From Nitrospina sp052156635 (lineage in GTDB: Bacteria; Nitrospinota; Nitrospinia; Nitrospinales; Nitrospinaceae), in contig NZ_JBQKUO010000001.1 in NCBI RefSeq assembly GCF_052156635.1, forward strand, positions 930,001-994,000: 64,000 nucleotides of DNA. Direction: 5' to 3'. The translations under genes were made by a program, and so were the position numbers. Each line of letters begins with the position of its first letter. Position 1 is the stretch's first letter. Below are positions 42,738 through 51,047 of the stretch, in pieces. The notes beneath the pieces are model-generated. The model was not told the DNA's origin and made no database searches. It worked only from the letters and a program-made list of their open reading frames with translations.

Positions 42738-43733
42738 ATGAGCGAGGGCAAACAGATCTGGGTTCTGGCGGAGGTGCTGGGCGGTCAGGTGAAACCGGTC
42801 AGCCTGGAAGCGCTCCATGCGGGCCAGACCCTGGGCGGTGAACTGGGTGCGACGGTGACGGCCGTGGTGGCCACCGCACCCGGTGCCGAAATTCCGGAAG
42901 ATGTTGCCACCTGCGGTGTCGCGCGGGTACTCCACATTCAGCATGCGGCATTGGAAACCTTCAACAGCCTTGCGCTGGTGGAAGCGCTTGTCCCCGGGAT
43001 CCAGTCGGAAAAGCCCGACGTGGTCATGATGGGCGCCACCAACCACGGCAAGGAACTGGCCCCGGCTCTTGCCGCCAAACTGGGTGCGGGCCTGGCCACC
43101 GACTGCATTGAACTCCATGGCGAAGGCGGGGTGGTGAAAGCCCGCCGCCCGGTGTACGCGGGCAAGGCGCACATCACCTTCCAGTTCGGCGACACCCGGC
43201 CCTGCATTCTCACGCTCCGACCCAACGTATTCCGTCCCGGTGAGACCACCCCCGGCGATGCCGTGTCGGTTGAGCCGGTCACAGCGGACATCGCGGAAAA
43301 CGGCCTCCGTCTGAAAGTGAAGGAAGTGGTGCAGGCCGCCGGACGCAAGCTTGATATCACCGAAGCCCGTATCATCGTATCTGGCGGCATGGGCATGCAG
43401 AAGCCGGAAAACTTTTCCCTGCTGGAAGAACTGGCCGAATTGCTGGGCGCGGCGGTGGGTGCCAGCCGACCGGTGGTGGACAACGGCTGGCGCGAGTACT
43501 CCAACCAGGTCGGGCAGACGGGCCGGACGGTTTCCCCCGACCTCTATATCGCCTGCGGCATCTCCGGCGCCGTGCAACACCTGGCCGGGATGTCCTCGTC
43601 GCGCTGCATCGTCGCCATCAACAAGGACCCCAACGCGCCGATCTTCGACGTCGCCGATTACGGCATCGTGGGTGACGTGCTGGAAATCCTTCCTGTGATG
43701 ACGGCGGAATTCAAAAAAGTCCTGCAAAAGTGA
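42738..43733 (+). CDS. etfA: Electron transfer flavoprotein alpha subunit
   Basis: This 331-residue subunit holds FAD. The N-terminal domain shows IWVLAEVLGGQVKPVSLEAL. The C-terminal FAD-binding domain shows the ETF-alpha signature: GASRPVVDNGW, QVGQTGRTVSPDLYIACGISGAVQHLAGM and AINKDPNAPIFDVADYGIVGD. With EtfB it forms the heterodimer that delivers electrons to ETF-quinone oxidoreductase. A GAGGAGAG ribosome site precedes the ATG. rsmG follows after 7 bases. Confidence 0.96.
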   Translation: MSEGKQIWVLAEVLGGQVKPVSLEALHAGQTLGGELGATVTAVVATAPGAEIPEDVATCGVARVLHIQHAALETFNSLALVEALVPGIQSEKPDVVMMGATNHGKELAPALAAKLGAGLATDCIELHGEGGVVKARRPVYAGKAHITFQFGDTRPCILTLRPNVFRPGETTPGDAVSVEPVTADIAENGLRLKVKEVVQAAGRKLDITEARIIVSGGMGMQKPENFSLLEELAELLGAAVGASRPVVDNGWREYSNQVGQTGRTVSPDLYIACGISGAVQHLAGMSSSRCIVAINKDPNAPIFDVADYGIVGDVLEILPVMTAEFKKVLQK

Positions 43734-43740
43734 TCCCGCC

Positions 43741-44388
43741 GTGGAAGGACTGATCGCCGACCTCCTGCGTCACCCCAACCTGAACCTGCCGAAGCACCCG
43801 GACCCCGCGGCTGTCGTTTCATCCCTGTCGCGTTTCCTTCGCCTGTGGGAGAAATGGAATCCCAAAATCCAGCTGACCTCTGAAAAAGACGCGGGGGAAG
43901 TGATCCGCCGGCATGTGTTCGACTCCCTGCAATACGCGCGGGCGGTGGGGCCGGATTTGCGAACCCTTGACATTGGTTCCGGCGGAGGCTTCCCGGCGAT
44001 TCCGCTCAAAATCCTGTTTCCCGACCTTCCCCTCACCCTGCTCGAAAGCCTGCGCAAGAAAACCGGGTTTCTGCATGCCTCCGGGTCGGAACTGGGGTTC
44101 CACGATTTCGAAGTGGTGAACGCCCGGGCGGAAGAGGCGGCAGGCGACCCGGCTCTGGCGGAATCTTTCGATTGCGTCACCTACCGCGCGGTGGGTTCCA
44201 CCGGCCAATGCCTCGAATGGGCCCGGCCGTTTTTGAAACCGGGAGGGCGGGTGGTGGTGAAAAAGGGTCTGGAAGAAGGGGAGGCCACCATCCCGGCCAC
44301 CAGCCCCTTTGTATTAGACCAGGCCTTCCCTATTTTCGGGCATGACGGCAAAGAGTCGCGGCTCCTCGTATTCCGCCTCCAACACTGA
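43741..44388 (+). CDS. rsmG: 16S rRNA (guanine-527-N7) methyltransferase RsmG
   Basis: This encodes 215 residues of the GidB/RsmG family, which methylates G527 of 16S rRNA with S-adenosylmethionine. Marks are LWEKWNPKIQLTSEKD, the SAM motif LDIGSGGGFPAIPLKI, and VNARAEE followed by VTYRAVG. The start GTG follows etfA closely. rsmG is usually next to parA/parB near the origin, and the same order is kept here. Confidence 0.95.
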   Translation: MEGLIADLLRHPNLNLPKHPDPAAVVSSLSRFLRLWEKWNPKIQLTSEKDAGEVIRRHVFDSLQYARAVGPDLRTLDIGSGGGFPAIPLKILFPDLPLTLLESLRKKTGFLHASGSELGFHDFEVVNARAEEAAGDPALAESFDCVTYRAVGSTGQCLEWARPFLKPGGRVVVKKGLEEGEATIPATSPFVLDQAFPIFGHDGKESRLLVFRLQH

Positions 44389-44453
44389 AGTTTCCCTTTT
44401 TCCGGGGCCAAAACCCTCAATCAACCATTTCAATAATCCCCCGCCTTCCCCAA

Positions 44454-44469
44454 TGTTCCACGTGAAACA
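44454..44469 (+). other. parS centromere site 1
   Basis: TGTTCCACGTGAAACA matches the universal parS palindrome TGTTTCACGTGAAACA at 15 of 16 positions. ParB binds here to build the partition complex. Confidence 0.95.
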
Positions 44470-44546
44470 CCGGGCCCCGCCCGGGGGGAATATGAATGAA
44501 TTTGTGAGGGTTTCAACTGCAATACATTGAATGGGGCCTCAGGCCC

Positions 44547-44562
44547 TGTTTCACGTGGAACA
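44547..44562 (-). other. parS centromere site 2
   Basis: TGTTTCACGTGGAACA is the exact reverse complement of the site at 44454-44469, so the two form an inverted pair 77 bases apart in the rsmG-parA gap. Confidence 0.95.
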
Positions 44563-44697
44563 TTGAGGCTTTTGTCTGGACGAACGGAACCGGTTGAAAT
44601 CGGGTCACAAGCCGCATGGCCGGGGTTTTTCGGTTGGCGGGGTATAAAAATCCGTGCTACATTGAATGAGTTTTCTCCCACCCTGGAGGCTATCCAA

Positions 44698-45504
44698 ATG
44701 GCTTCGATCATCAGCATCGCCAATCAGAAAGGCGGCGTCGGCAAGACCACGACCGCCGTGAACCTGGCCGCATGCATTGCCCTTGCAGGCAAAAGAGTAT
44801 TGCTTGTGGACATCGACCCGCAAAGCAACGCCACCAGTGGCCTCGGCGTCACTCCCAACGGCAACGGTGGTATTTATGGTCTGTTGATGGGTTCGGCCAC
44901 TCTGGACGACGTGGTCCATGCCACCGAAATCGACACCCTCAAAATCGTTCCCGCGACGGTGGATCTTGCCGGGGCGGAAGTGGAGCTGGTCGGCATCGAG
45001 CACCGAGAATCGCGCCTGAAACAGGCGCTCCAGCCGGCGCTGGACCGATTCGATTTTCTGGTCATCGACTGCCCGCCGTCTTTGGGCCTGCTTACTTTGA
45101 ATGCTCTCACCGGATGCCACTCCGTGCTGGTGCCGATGCAGTGCGAATATTACGCGCTTCAGGGATTGAGCCATTTGATGAAAACACTCAAGCGCGTCAA
45201 GCAGGCGCTCAACCCGGAGCTGCGCATCGAGGGCATCCTGCTCACCATGTACGACGCCCGCACCAGCCTCACACGGCAGGTGCAGGACCAGGTGAAAAAA
45301 TACTTCAAGGATTTTCTGCTGAAGACCGTCATCCCGCGAAACGTGCGGTTGAGCGAGGCACCGAGCCACGGCCAGCCGGTGGTATTGTACGACAGCCGCT
45401 CGAAAGGCGCGGATGCCTACGTCGAACTGGCCAAAGAAATCATAGCCCGCACGCGTTCGCGGCAGGGGAATCCGTCCCCAAATCTGAGTGAGGTGACGCC
45501 ATGA
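44698..45504 (+). CDS. parA: Chromosome partitioning ATPase ParA (Soj)
   Basis: This 268-residue Walker-type ATPase starts MASIISIANQKGGVGKTTT with the deviant Walker A. It has LLVDIDPQSNATSGLG, the Walker B region FLVIDCPPSLGLLTLNAL, and the C-terminal SEAPSHGQPVVLYDSRSKGADAY typical of chromosomal Soj proteins. It moves ParB-parS complexes along the nucleoid. The ATG at 44698 (with GGAGG upstream) is preferred; the longer open frame would run through parS. Its stop overlaps parB (ATGA). Confidence 0.97.
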   Translation: MASIISIANQKGGVGKTTTAVNLAACIALAGKRVLLVDIDPQSNATSGLGVTPNGNGGIYGLLMGSATLDDVVHATEIDTLKIVPATVDLAGAEVELVGIEHRESRLKQALQPALDRFDFLVIDCPPSLGLLTLNALTGCHSVLVPMQCEYYALQGLSHLMKTLKRVKQALNPELRIEGILLTMYDARTSLTRQVQDQVKKYFKDFLLKTVIPRNVRLSEAPSHGQPVVLYDSRSKGADAYVELAKEIIARTRSRQGNPSPNLSEVTP

Positions 45505-46358
45505 GCCGCAAAGCTTTGGGCAAGGGCATCGACGCGCTGTTTGGAGACGCGCCGGAGGGCACCGAAGCGCCGGCCCCATCCGCCGGCGTCACCACGGTGC
45601 CGCTGGAACAGATCGTGCCCAACACCAACCAGCCGCGCAAGGAATTCGACGACGAAAAACTGAACGAGCTGGTGGAATCGATCAAGCAGAACGGCGTGAT
45701 CCAGCCCATCGTCGTGCAGAAGCAGGGCGACGGCTACCAGTTGATCTGCGGCGAGCGCCGCTGGCGTGCCAGCCAGGCGGCGGGGAAGAAAGATATCCCT
45801 GTCGTCATCCGTGAAGTGAACGACACCGAGTCGCTCCAGATCGCACTCATCGAAAACATCCACCGCCAGGATTTGAATCCCATTGAAGAGGCCGAGGCCT
45901 ACCAGCGGTTGGTTCAGGACTACGGCCTGACCCAGGACGAGGTGGCGCAGAGGGTCGGCAAGAACCGGGTGACCGTGGCCAACACGCTGCGACTGCTGAA
46001 ACTGTCGAAGCCGATCAAGGACGATCTCGCCGCCGAGCGGTTGAGCATGGGCCACGCCCGGGCGCTCCTTGCCATCGGCAACGAACGCGACCGCGAAGAC
46101 GCGCGCCAGCTGGTGGTGCGAAAGGGCATGACCGTACGGCAGCTGGAGCAACTGGCCCAGCGGATCAGCCAGCCCTCATCCACCGCCACTAAAAAAAACG
46201 CCCAAAAGGACATATTCATAAAAGACCTCGAAAAGCAGTTCGAGCGCAAGCTGGGTACCAAGGTGCACGTGAAGGCGGGCAGGAAGGGCGGCCAGGTGGT
46301 CATTCAGTATTACAACAATGACGATTTACAACGCATTCATGATATGATAATCAAGTAA
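45501..46358 (+). CDS. parB: Chromosome partitioning protein ParB (Spo0J)
   Basis: This 285-residue protein starts MSRKALGKGIDALFG. The ParB/Srx CTPase domain shows NTNQPRKEFDDEKLNELVESIKQNGVIQPI and GERRWRAS, followed by LIENIHRQDLNPIEEA and the helix-turn-helix GLTQDEVAQRVGKNRVTVANTLRLL that binds parS. The C-terminal dimer domain (about 240-285) includes GRKGGQVVIQYYNNDDL. It is in an operon with parA. Confidence 0.97.
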   Translation: MSRKALGKGIDALFGDAPEGTEAPAPSAGVTTVPLEQIVPNTNQPRKEFDDEKLNELVESIKQNGVIQPIVVQKQGDGYQLICGERRWRASQAAGKKDIPVVIREVNDTESLQIALIENIHRQDLNPIEEAEAYQRLVQDYGLTQDEVAQRVGKNRVTVANTLRLLKLSKPIKDDLAAERLSMGHARALLAIGNERDREDARQLVVRKGMTVRQLEQLAQRISQPSSTATKKNAQKDIFIKDLEKQFERKLGTKVHVKAGRKGGQVVIQYYNNDDLQRIHDMIIK

Positions 46359-46375
46359 TTGAAAGAAATACGATT

Positions 46376-46828
46376 ATGGGAATGTTCGATTCAAAACCAG
46401 CAACTAGCGGAGGAGGCATGGCGAAGCCAGTGGAAACCAACAAGGACATCAAGGCGTACATGGGCGAGGAGACCCATTTCAAAGGAACCCTCAGCTTCAC
46501 CGGCACCGTGCGCATGGACGGTCAACTGGAAGGCGAAGTGCAGACGCAGGACACGTTGATCGTCGGTGAAAAAGGTGTGGTGAAAGCAGACATCACCGCG
46601 GGCACCGTCATCTGCAAGGGCAAAATCTACGGCACCATCAAGGCCAGCCAGCGCGTCGAGATCCACGCCAAAAGCGAAATGGTCGGCAACATCGACACGC
46701 CCTCGATCTTCATCGAAGTCGGTGCGGTCTTCGACGGCAACTGCAAGATGGGAGTCAGCGAAAAAAAGGTGGTCCCCCTGGTGAAGGATGAGTCGGCGGA
46801 AAAAACCGGCACCGACCATAAAAACTGA
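46376..46828 (+). CDS. Bactofilin (polymer-forming cytoskeletal protein)
   Basis: This encodes 150 residues. The central about 110 form the right-handed beta-helix of bactofilins (THFKGTLSFTGTVRMDGQLEGEV, then LIVGEKGVVKADITAGTVICKGKIYGTIKASQRVEIHA), with short disordered ends. Bactofilins polymerise without nucleotides at the membrane and place peptidoglycan enzymes or partition proteins. It starts 17 bases after parB and may be co-transcribed, which matches the ParAB-linked bactofilins of some other bacteria. Confidence 0.93.
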   Translation: MGMFDSKPATSGGGMAKPVETNKDIKAYMGEETHFKGTLSFTGTVRMDGQLEGEVQTQDTLIVGEKGVVKADITAGTVICKGKIYGTIKASQRVEIHAKSEMVGNIDTPSIFIEVGAVFDGNCKMGVSEKKVVPLVKDESAEKTGTDHKN

Positions 46829-46963
46829 CGGCCCTGTTTCATCCCGGGACCGCGCCGCACCCACACCGCCCGCTCCCGGAAGGCCCCGCGCCACCGCCTC
46901 CTTAACCCGTTGAAATCCAGTTAGTTATTGAGATTGTGCGGACCTGACCGTACAATGCGGGGT

Positions 46964-47692
46964 ATGGCCAGCCACGAGGACGGTACCTTATACATAGTCA
47001 GCACGCCGATCGGCAACCTGGGGGACTTCACCTACCGGGCGGTCGAGACCCTGGGCGCGGTGAAGCTCATCGCCGCGGAAGACACACGCCGGTCGCGCAT
47101 CCTGCTGGATCATTACCAGATCAGCACGCCCCTTTCCAGCTTCAACAGTTACAACCAGATCAAAAAAGCGCCGCAGTTTTTGAAAACGTTGCAGGCCGGG
47201 GAGGATGTCGCGCTCATCTCCGACGCGGGCACGCCGGGCATCTCGGATCCCCTGTTCTACCTTGTCGGGCAGGCGTTGGAAGCCGGCATCAACGTGGTTT
47301 CGATTCCCGGACCGTCGTCGGTGATGGCGGCGCTCACGGTGTCGGGTCTGCCTATCGACCGCTTTTCCTTCGCCGGGTTTCTGCCGCGCAAGAAACGCAG
47401 GAAGGCGACCATCGAATCGCTCTCGCAACTGCCCGGTGCGGTGGTGCTGTTCGAGTCGCCCAACCGCCTGGAGAAAACCCTCACGGAACTGCTCGAGGCA
47501 TTCGGCAACCGACAGGCGGTGATCGCCCGCGAGCTGACCAAGCTGCACGAGGAAATTTTGCGCGGGTCTTTGCAGGAGCTGGTTGAAACGAACCGTGGTA
47601 AAAAATGGAAGGGTGAAATCACGCTGGTGATCGCCGGCACCGGCCGCGGTGGGAAAAAAGAAGGTCAAGAAACCACAGATGAACACAGATGA
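46964..47692 (+). CDS. rsmI: 16S rRNA (cytidine-1402-2'-O) methyltransferase RsmI
   Basis: This 242-residue tetrapyrrole-methylase-fold enzyme starts near GTLYIVSTPIGNLGDFTYRAVE, with AAEDTRRSRILLDHYQI, LISDAGTPGISDPL and VSIPGPSSVMAALTVSGL as family signatures. It methylates C1402 of 16S rRNA with SAM. The ATG at 46964 is chosen because homologues start just before this motif. The last codons (GQETTDEHR) are encoded by a repeat-like ACCACAGATGAACACAGATG sequence, so the natural C-terminus may have been replaced. Confidence 0.95.
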   Translation: MASHEDGTLYIVSTPIGNLGDFTYRAVETLGAVKLIAAEDTRRSRILLDHYQISTPLSSFNSYNQIKKAPQFLKTLQAGEDVALISDAGTPGISDPLFYLVGQALEAGINVVSIPGPSSVMAALTVSGLPIDRFSFAGFLPRKKRRKATIESLSQLPGAVVLFESPNRLEKTLTELLEAFGNRQAVIARELTKLHEEILRGSLQELVETNRGKKWKGEITLVIAGTGRGGKKEGQETTDEHR

Positions 47693-47699
47693 ACACCGA
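47670..47699 (+). repeat. ACAGATGAACACAGATGAACAC tandem-like repeat
   Basis: The 30 bases around ACCACAGATGAACACAGATG contain two units of the 11-mer ACAGATGAACA. This kind of sequence is a common dispersed repeat in many genomes. Here it overlaps the end of rsmI and supplies its last codons. Confidence 0.5.
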
Positions 47700-47761
47700 T
47701 CCGGCGCGCTCGAGTTTTTAATGGACCAGGAGAAGGGTTACAAAAGGAGCCACTGTTTTTC

Positions 47762-49060
47762 ATGTCCATCATTTCGTACATCGGCCCGAAGGGGGGCATC
47801 GGCAAGACGACGCTGGCGATCAACACCGCCGCCGCCCTGACACGGGTTCTGGAATCGACGCAGACGAACCGGCCGATCTGCCTGGTCGATCTCGACCTGC
47901 GCCTGCCCACCATCGCCAGCCTGTTGGACAGCCACCCGTCACGCAGTTTTTACGACCTGTTCGAGGCGCTCGCCAACAAGACGTACCAGGTCGATTTCCT
48001 CCGCACGGTTTACCAGATGCTGTCCACCTTCCGCCGTTACACCGAAGGCACCATCGAGGCCGGCGATGCGCAACTGCAGAAACAGTACAGCCGCTACCAG
48101 ACTCTCAAGACGGAGCTGTTTCATTTTGGTGGATTTGAGTTCGCCGACACCCTCCACGAACTGTTTCTGCGTCGTGGCGAAGTACAGACCCCGGCGCAAC
48201 TGCGCGAGGTGGCGGACCTCGTCCATGCCATCCCGCTGGACAAATTGCGCGCGGTCATGATGAAGGCGGACGCCGGATCGCGTCCGGATCCCGACGACTA
48301 CATCAACCATATCGAGGAATACGGGTTTTCGCTGATTGGCGGCGAGGTGCCGATTCTGGGCAAGCGCGAGCATCGAAAGCGCATCAACCAGCCGGAGTTT
48401 CTTCTGCTGTTCCTTGATTTCCTGCGCGGCGTGTTCGACCGCTTCGAGCACACCATCCTCGACACCCCGGCGGGCGGGGTCAATCATGTGTCGTCGCTCA
48501 TCTGCCAGATCGACCAGGTGGCGTTCGTCTTCGACCTCAGCAACACGCTTGCCATCAACGGAAGCATCGACGCGCTCCACACCTTCATCGATTATTACGA
48601 AGACTTCAACGCTGACTACGCGCGCGGCCAGTTGACGGGCATCGAGAAGGCATACATTGAGCGCGTGCAGGCGAAGGACGGCAAGGCGGCGGTGTACGAG
48701 TCGATGAAGAACAAGCAGATGGGCCTCGTGTTCAACCGCCTCGAGGATTTGAAGGAAGTGCCGCCGGCGCTCGACCGCCTGCGTCAGTACCTCGACACGC
48801 TGGACAAGTACCACCAGTACAAAAAGCGGATTCACATTCTCGGCATGGTGCCGCAGAACAAGGTGGTGAACATCACCAACAACCGCGGTTCGCTTTTTTA
48901 CACCATGGACTCGGGACTGGCGGGCCGCATGGACCAGATTGCGCGCGGCCTTTCGTCGAACATGCAAAATTGCCCGGCGCTGGACGAGGACGACCGCGTT
49001 ATACTGAGTTACCTGGAAAAATACAAAACCAATTCCCGCTTCCGCGTGTTCGGCGGGTGA
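47762..49060 (+). CDS. ParA/MinD-like P-loop ATPase, unusual long form
   Basis: This encodes 432 residues. It has a deviant Walker A (IGPKGGIGKTTLA), LVDLDLRLPTIASLLDSHPS and a Walker B (TILDTPAGG), so it belongs to the SIMIBI ParA/MinD class. It is much longer than ParA (about 260): a helical part (about 85-190) splits the fold and another long part follows (about 270-400). It also ends with SYLEKYKTNSRFRVF. I do not know the subfamily. It starts 69 bases after rsmI and ends 27 bases before a membrane-bound L,D-transpeptidase, so the two are probably one unit. Confidence 0.75.
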   Translation: MSIISYIGPKGGIGKTTLAINTAAALTRVLESTQTNRPICLVDLDLRLPTIASLLDSHPSRSFYDLFEALANKTYQVDFLRTVYQMLSTFRRYTEGTIEAGDAQLQKQYSRYQTLKTELFHFGGFEFADTLHELFLRRGEVQTPAQLREVADLVHAIPLDKLRAVMMKADAGSRPDPDDYINHIEEYGFSLIGGEVPILGKREHRKRINQPEFLLLFLDFLRGVFDRFEHTILDTPAGGVNHVSSLICQIDQVAFVFDLSNTLAINGSIDALHTFIDYYEDFNADYARGQLTGIEKAYIERVQAKDGKAAVYESMKNKQMGLVFNRLEDLKEVPPALDRLRQYLDTLDKYHQYKKRIHILGMVPQNKVVNITNNRGSLFYTMDSGLAGRMDQIARGLSSNMQNCPALDEDDRVILSYLEKYKTNSRFRVFGG

Positions 49061-49087
49061 GCGGATAAGGTCATTACCGACACCTCT

Positions 49088-50215
49088 ATGGCGCAGACAT
49101 CCAAATTAAAAGTCCTGACAATCGCCGAGTACAACCTGATCGCCAACAAGGATCCGGTCGGCAGTTACGACCGCAAAACGCGCGAGAACCTGGATGCCAT
49201 TCGCGCCAAGCTGGTGGACAACCTGCCGCACCTGTCCGACCTCGAACGCCGTTTGCACGACAAGTTCAAGGACGCCGGGTTCCAGGCGCTGGAGAAAAAG
49301 GAAAGCCAGGTGCGGAGCGAAGTCACCCGTTACCGCCTGTCTTCCCGCACCCGCCGCGCGCTGGCGTGGTCGGGGTCCGCGGTCGCCGTCACCGTGCTCG
49401 GCCTGTGGTTCGTCTATGCGCTGGTGCTCGATGCCGCCACGCAGAAGCGCGTCGATTACATGATCTACGAACGGCTCGGCCAGCTCGGCATGGCCTCACC
49501 GCAGGAGGTGAAGAAGATCAAAAGCGAGCTGGACAAACTCGAGCGCGACCTTGTGGTGACGAAAAAGAAAAACCAGGAACTGGCGCAGATGATCGACCAG
49601 ATGATCCAGAACAACAAGGTCCCGCAGAACCTGAAGGTCATCGTCAAGCGCATCTACGACGACCCGCGCACCAGGTACGTGAAGAAGAACGGAACGACGG
49701 AGTTGCTGTTCGACGGCAAACGCATCGCCAGGTATTCCACCAAAGCGGAGAGCTGGTACATCCTGGGCATCCTGGAAACCGGCATGCTGAAGATTTTTTA
49801 TAATGATGAAGAGATCCTGGAGATCCCCGCCATCTTCGGTCGCAAGGATGAAGAGACGCCGGTGGGCGAGTACGAGATCGAGAACAAGCTGTTCAAACCG
49901 ACCTGGTACAAGAAGGAAGACGTGAACGGCAAGACCATCGTGCGCGCCATTCCGTTCGGCGACCCGGACCACGAGATCGGCCACTGGTGGCTGGGCATGA
50001 AGCGGCTGGGCAAACCGGTGCCGGGCAGCTACGGCATCCACGGCGTCAACGTGGCGCGCACCAACGAGTTTTTCAAAAAGAATTACGATCACCGCGGCGG
50101 CAGTGCGGGCTGTCCCAACATCCAGGAATGGAACCTCGACTTCCTCGCCCACGTCCTGCCCAAAGGCACCCCCGTCCACATCGTCCACGAAGAAAAGTGG
50201 AGCAAGTCGGCCTGA
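49088..50215 (+). CDS. Membrane-anchored L,D-transpeptidase (YkuD domain)
   Basis: This encodes 375 residues. A cytoplasmic part of about 95 residues is followed by one transmembrane helix (about 97-118, SGSAVAVTVLGLWFVYALVL), a coiled coil (about 138-175), an intermediate domain and a C-terminal YkuD catalytic domain. The domain has GSYGIHGVN and the active-site Cys in GGSAGCPNI. Such enzymes make 3-3 crosslinks in peptidoglycan or attach lipoproteins. The unusual cytoplasmic N-terminus and the tightly linked ParA-like ATPase suggest that enzyme position is controlled from inside the cell. Confidence 0.85.
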   Translation: MAQTSKLKVLTIAEYNLIANKDPVGSYDRKTRENLDAIRAKLVDNLPHLSDLERRLHDKFKDAGFQALEKKESQVRSEVTRYRLSSRTRRALAWSGSAVAVTVLGLWFVYALVLDAATQKRVDYMIYERLGQLGMASPQEVKKIKSELDKLERDLVVTKKKNQELAQMIDQMIQNNKVPQNLKVIVKRIYDDPRTRYVKKNGTTELLFDGKRIARYSTKAESWYILGILETGMLKIFYNDEEILEIPAIFGRKDEETPVGEYEIENKLFKPTWYKKEDVNGKTIVRAIPFGDPDHEIGHWWLGMKRLGKPVPGSYGIHGVNVARTNEFFKKNYDHRGGSAGCPNIQEWNLDFLAHVLPKGTPVHIVHEEKWSKSA

Positions 50216-50277
50216 CCGGCCCACGGCCGGAGGAAAAATGGAAGTAGCCATTTCCCTGTTAACTTTTCTTGAATTGA

Positions 50278-50295
50278 TGTACCAATTTTGATACA
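50278..50295. promoter_or_regulatory. Operator-like dyad before the toxin-antitoxin genes
   Basis: TGTACCAA and TTGATACA form an 18-base imperfect palindrome 9 bases before the toxin ATG, next to TACATTAT as a -10-like sequence. Autoregulation by the antitoxin at such a site is usual for HigBA-type pairs. Confidence 0.5.
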
Positions 50296-50303
50296 TTATT
50301 GTT

Positions 50304-50651
50304 ATGGATCTTAAGCGGGTTCCGGCGGTATTTTTTAAAACCGAGCAGGGGACGGAACCCGTTCGGGACTGGTTACTGTCGTTGGGCAAAGCCGATCGAA
50401 CTGCTGTAGGAGTTGACATCAAAACGGTCAAATACGGTTGGCCCATTGGCATGCCGGCTTGCCGTCCTCTGGGTCAGGGACTTTGGGAGGTTCGCACCCG
50501 TTTGGAAAACCGCATTGCCCGCGTTATCTTTTATATTCACGAGGAACGCATGGTGTTGTTGCACGGGTTCATCAAAAAATCCCAGAAAACACCGAAACCG
50601 GATAAGGATCTGGCTTTAAAAAGAAGAAGGGAATTGGAAGCCCATGAGTAA
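50304..50651 (+). CDS. HigB/RelE-like toxin (Gp49/DUF891 family)
   Basis: This encodes 115 residues with the RelE-superfamily fold seen in Gp49-like toxins: VRDWLLSLGKADRTAVGVDI, GLWEVRTRLENRIARVIFYIHEERMVLLHGFIKKSQKTP and a basic C-terminal helix. Such toxins cleave mRNA on ribosomes. It comes before its antitoxin, the reverse of most systems but normal for HigBA. It overlaps the antitoxin gene by 8 bases. Confidence 0.88.
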   Translation: MDLKRVPAVFFKTEQGTEPVRDWLLSLGKADRTAVGVDIKTVKYGWPIGMPACRPLGQGLWEVRTRLENRIARVIFYIHEERMVLLHGFIKKSQKTPKPDKDLALKRRRELEAHE

Positions 50652-50946
50652 AAAACATAAAAAGAATCCGCGTTTGGGATCGACTCTGGACGCGTTGCTG
50701 GAAGAAGACGGGACGCTGGATGCCGCCAACACTCTGGCCCTGAAACGTGTGTTTGCGTACCAGCTTGAACAAACGATGAAAGAGAAGGGGCTCAAAAAGC
50801 CGGAGTTGTCGCAACGCATGCACACCAGCCGCGCCGCGTTGGACCGCCTGCTCGATCCGGAAAACCCTTCAGTCACCCTCAATACCCTCAACCGCGCCGC
50901 CAGCGCCGTGGGCAAAAAATTGAAGTTGGAACTGGTGGACTCGTAG
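50644..50946 (+). CDS. XRE-type antitoxin (HigA-like)
   Basis: This encodes 100 residues. An XRE helix-turn-helix occupies about residues 42-90 (LEQTMKEKGLKKPELSQRMHTSRAALDRLLDP then SVTLNTLNRAASAVGKKLKLEL). It would bind the upstream dyad and neutralise the toxin. It begins inside the toxin gene, so production is coupled. Confidence 0.88.
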   Translation: MSKKHKKNPRLGSTLDALLEEDGTLDAANTLALKRVFAYQLEQTMKEKGLKKPELSQRMHTSRAALDRLLDPENPSVTLNTLNRAASAVGKKLKLELVDS

Positions 50947-51047
50947 CTCCCGGCCCCGTCAATAAATTAAATTTGCCCCATCTGCCTTGTGCCAGTACAA
51001 TCTCGCCTTAACTTATTGTTTCATTTCTTATTATTCGGGCCCCGCAA

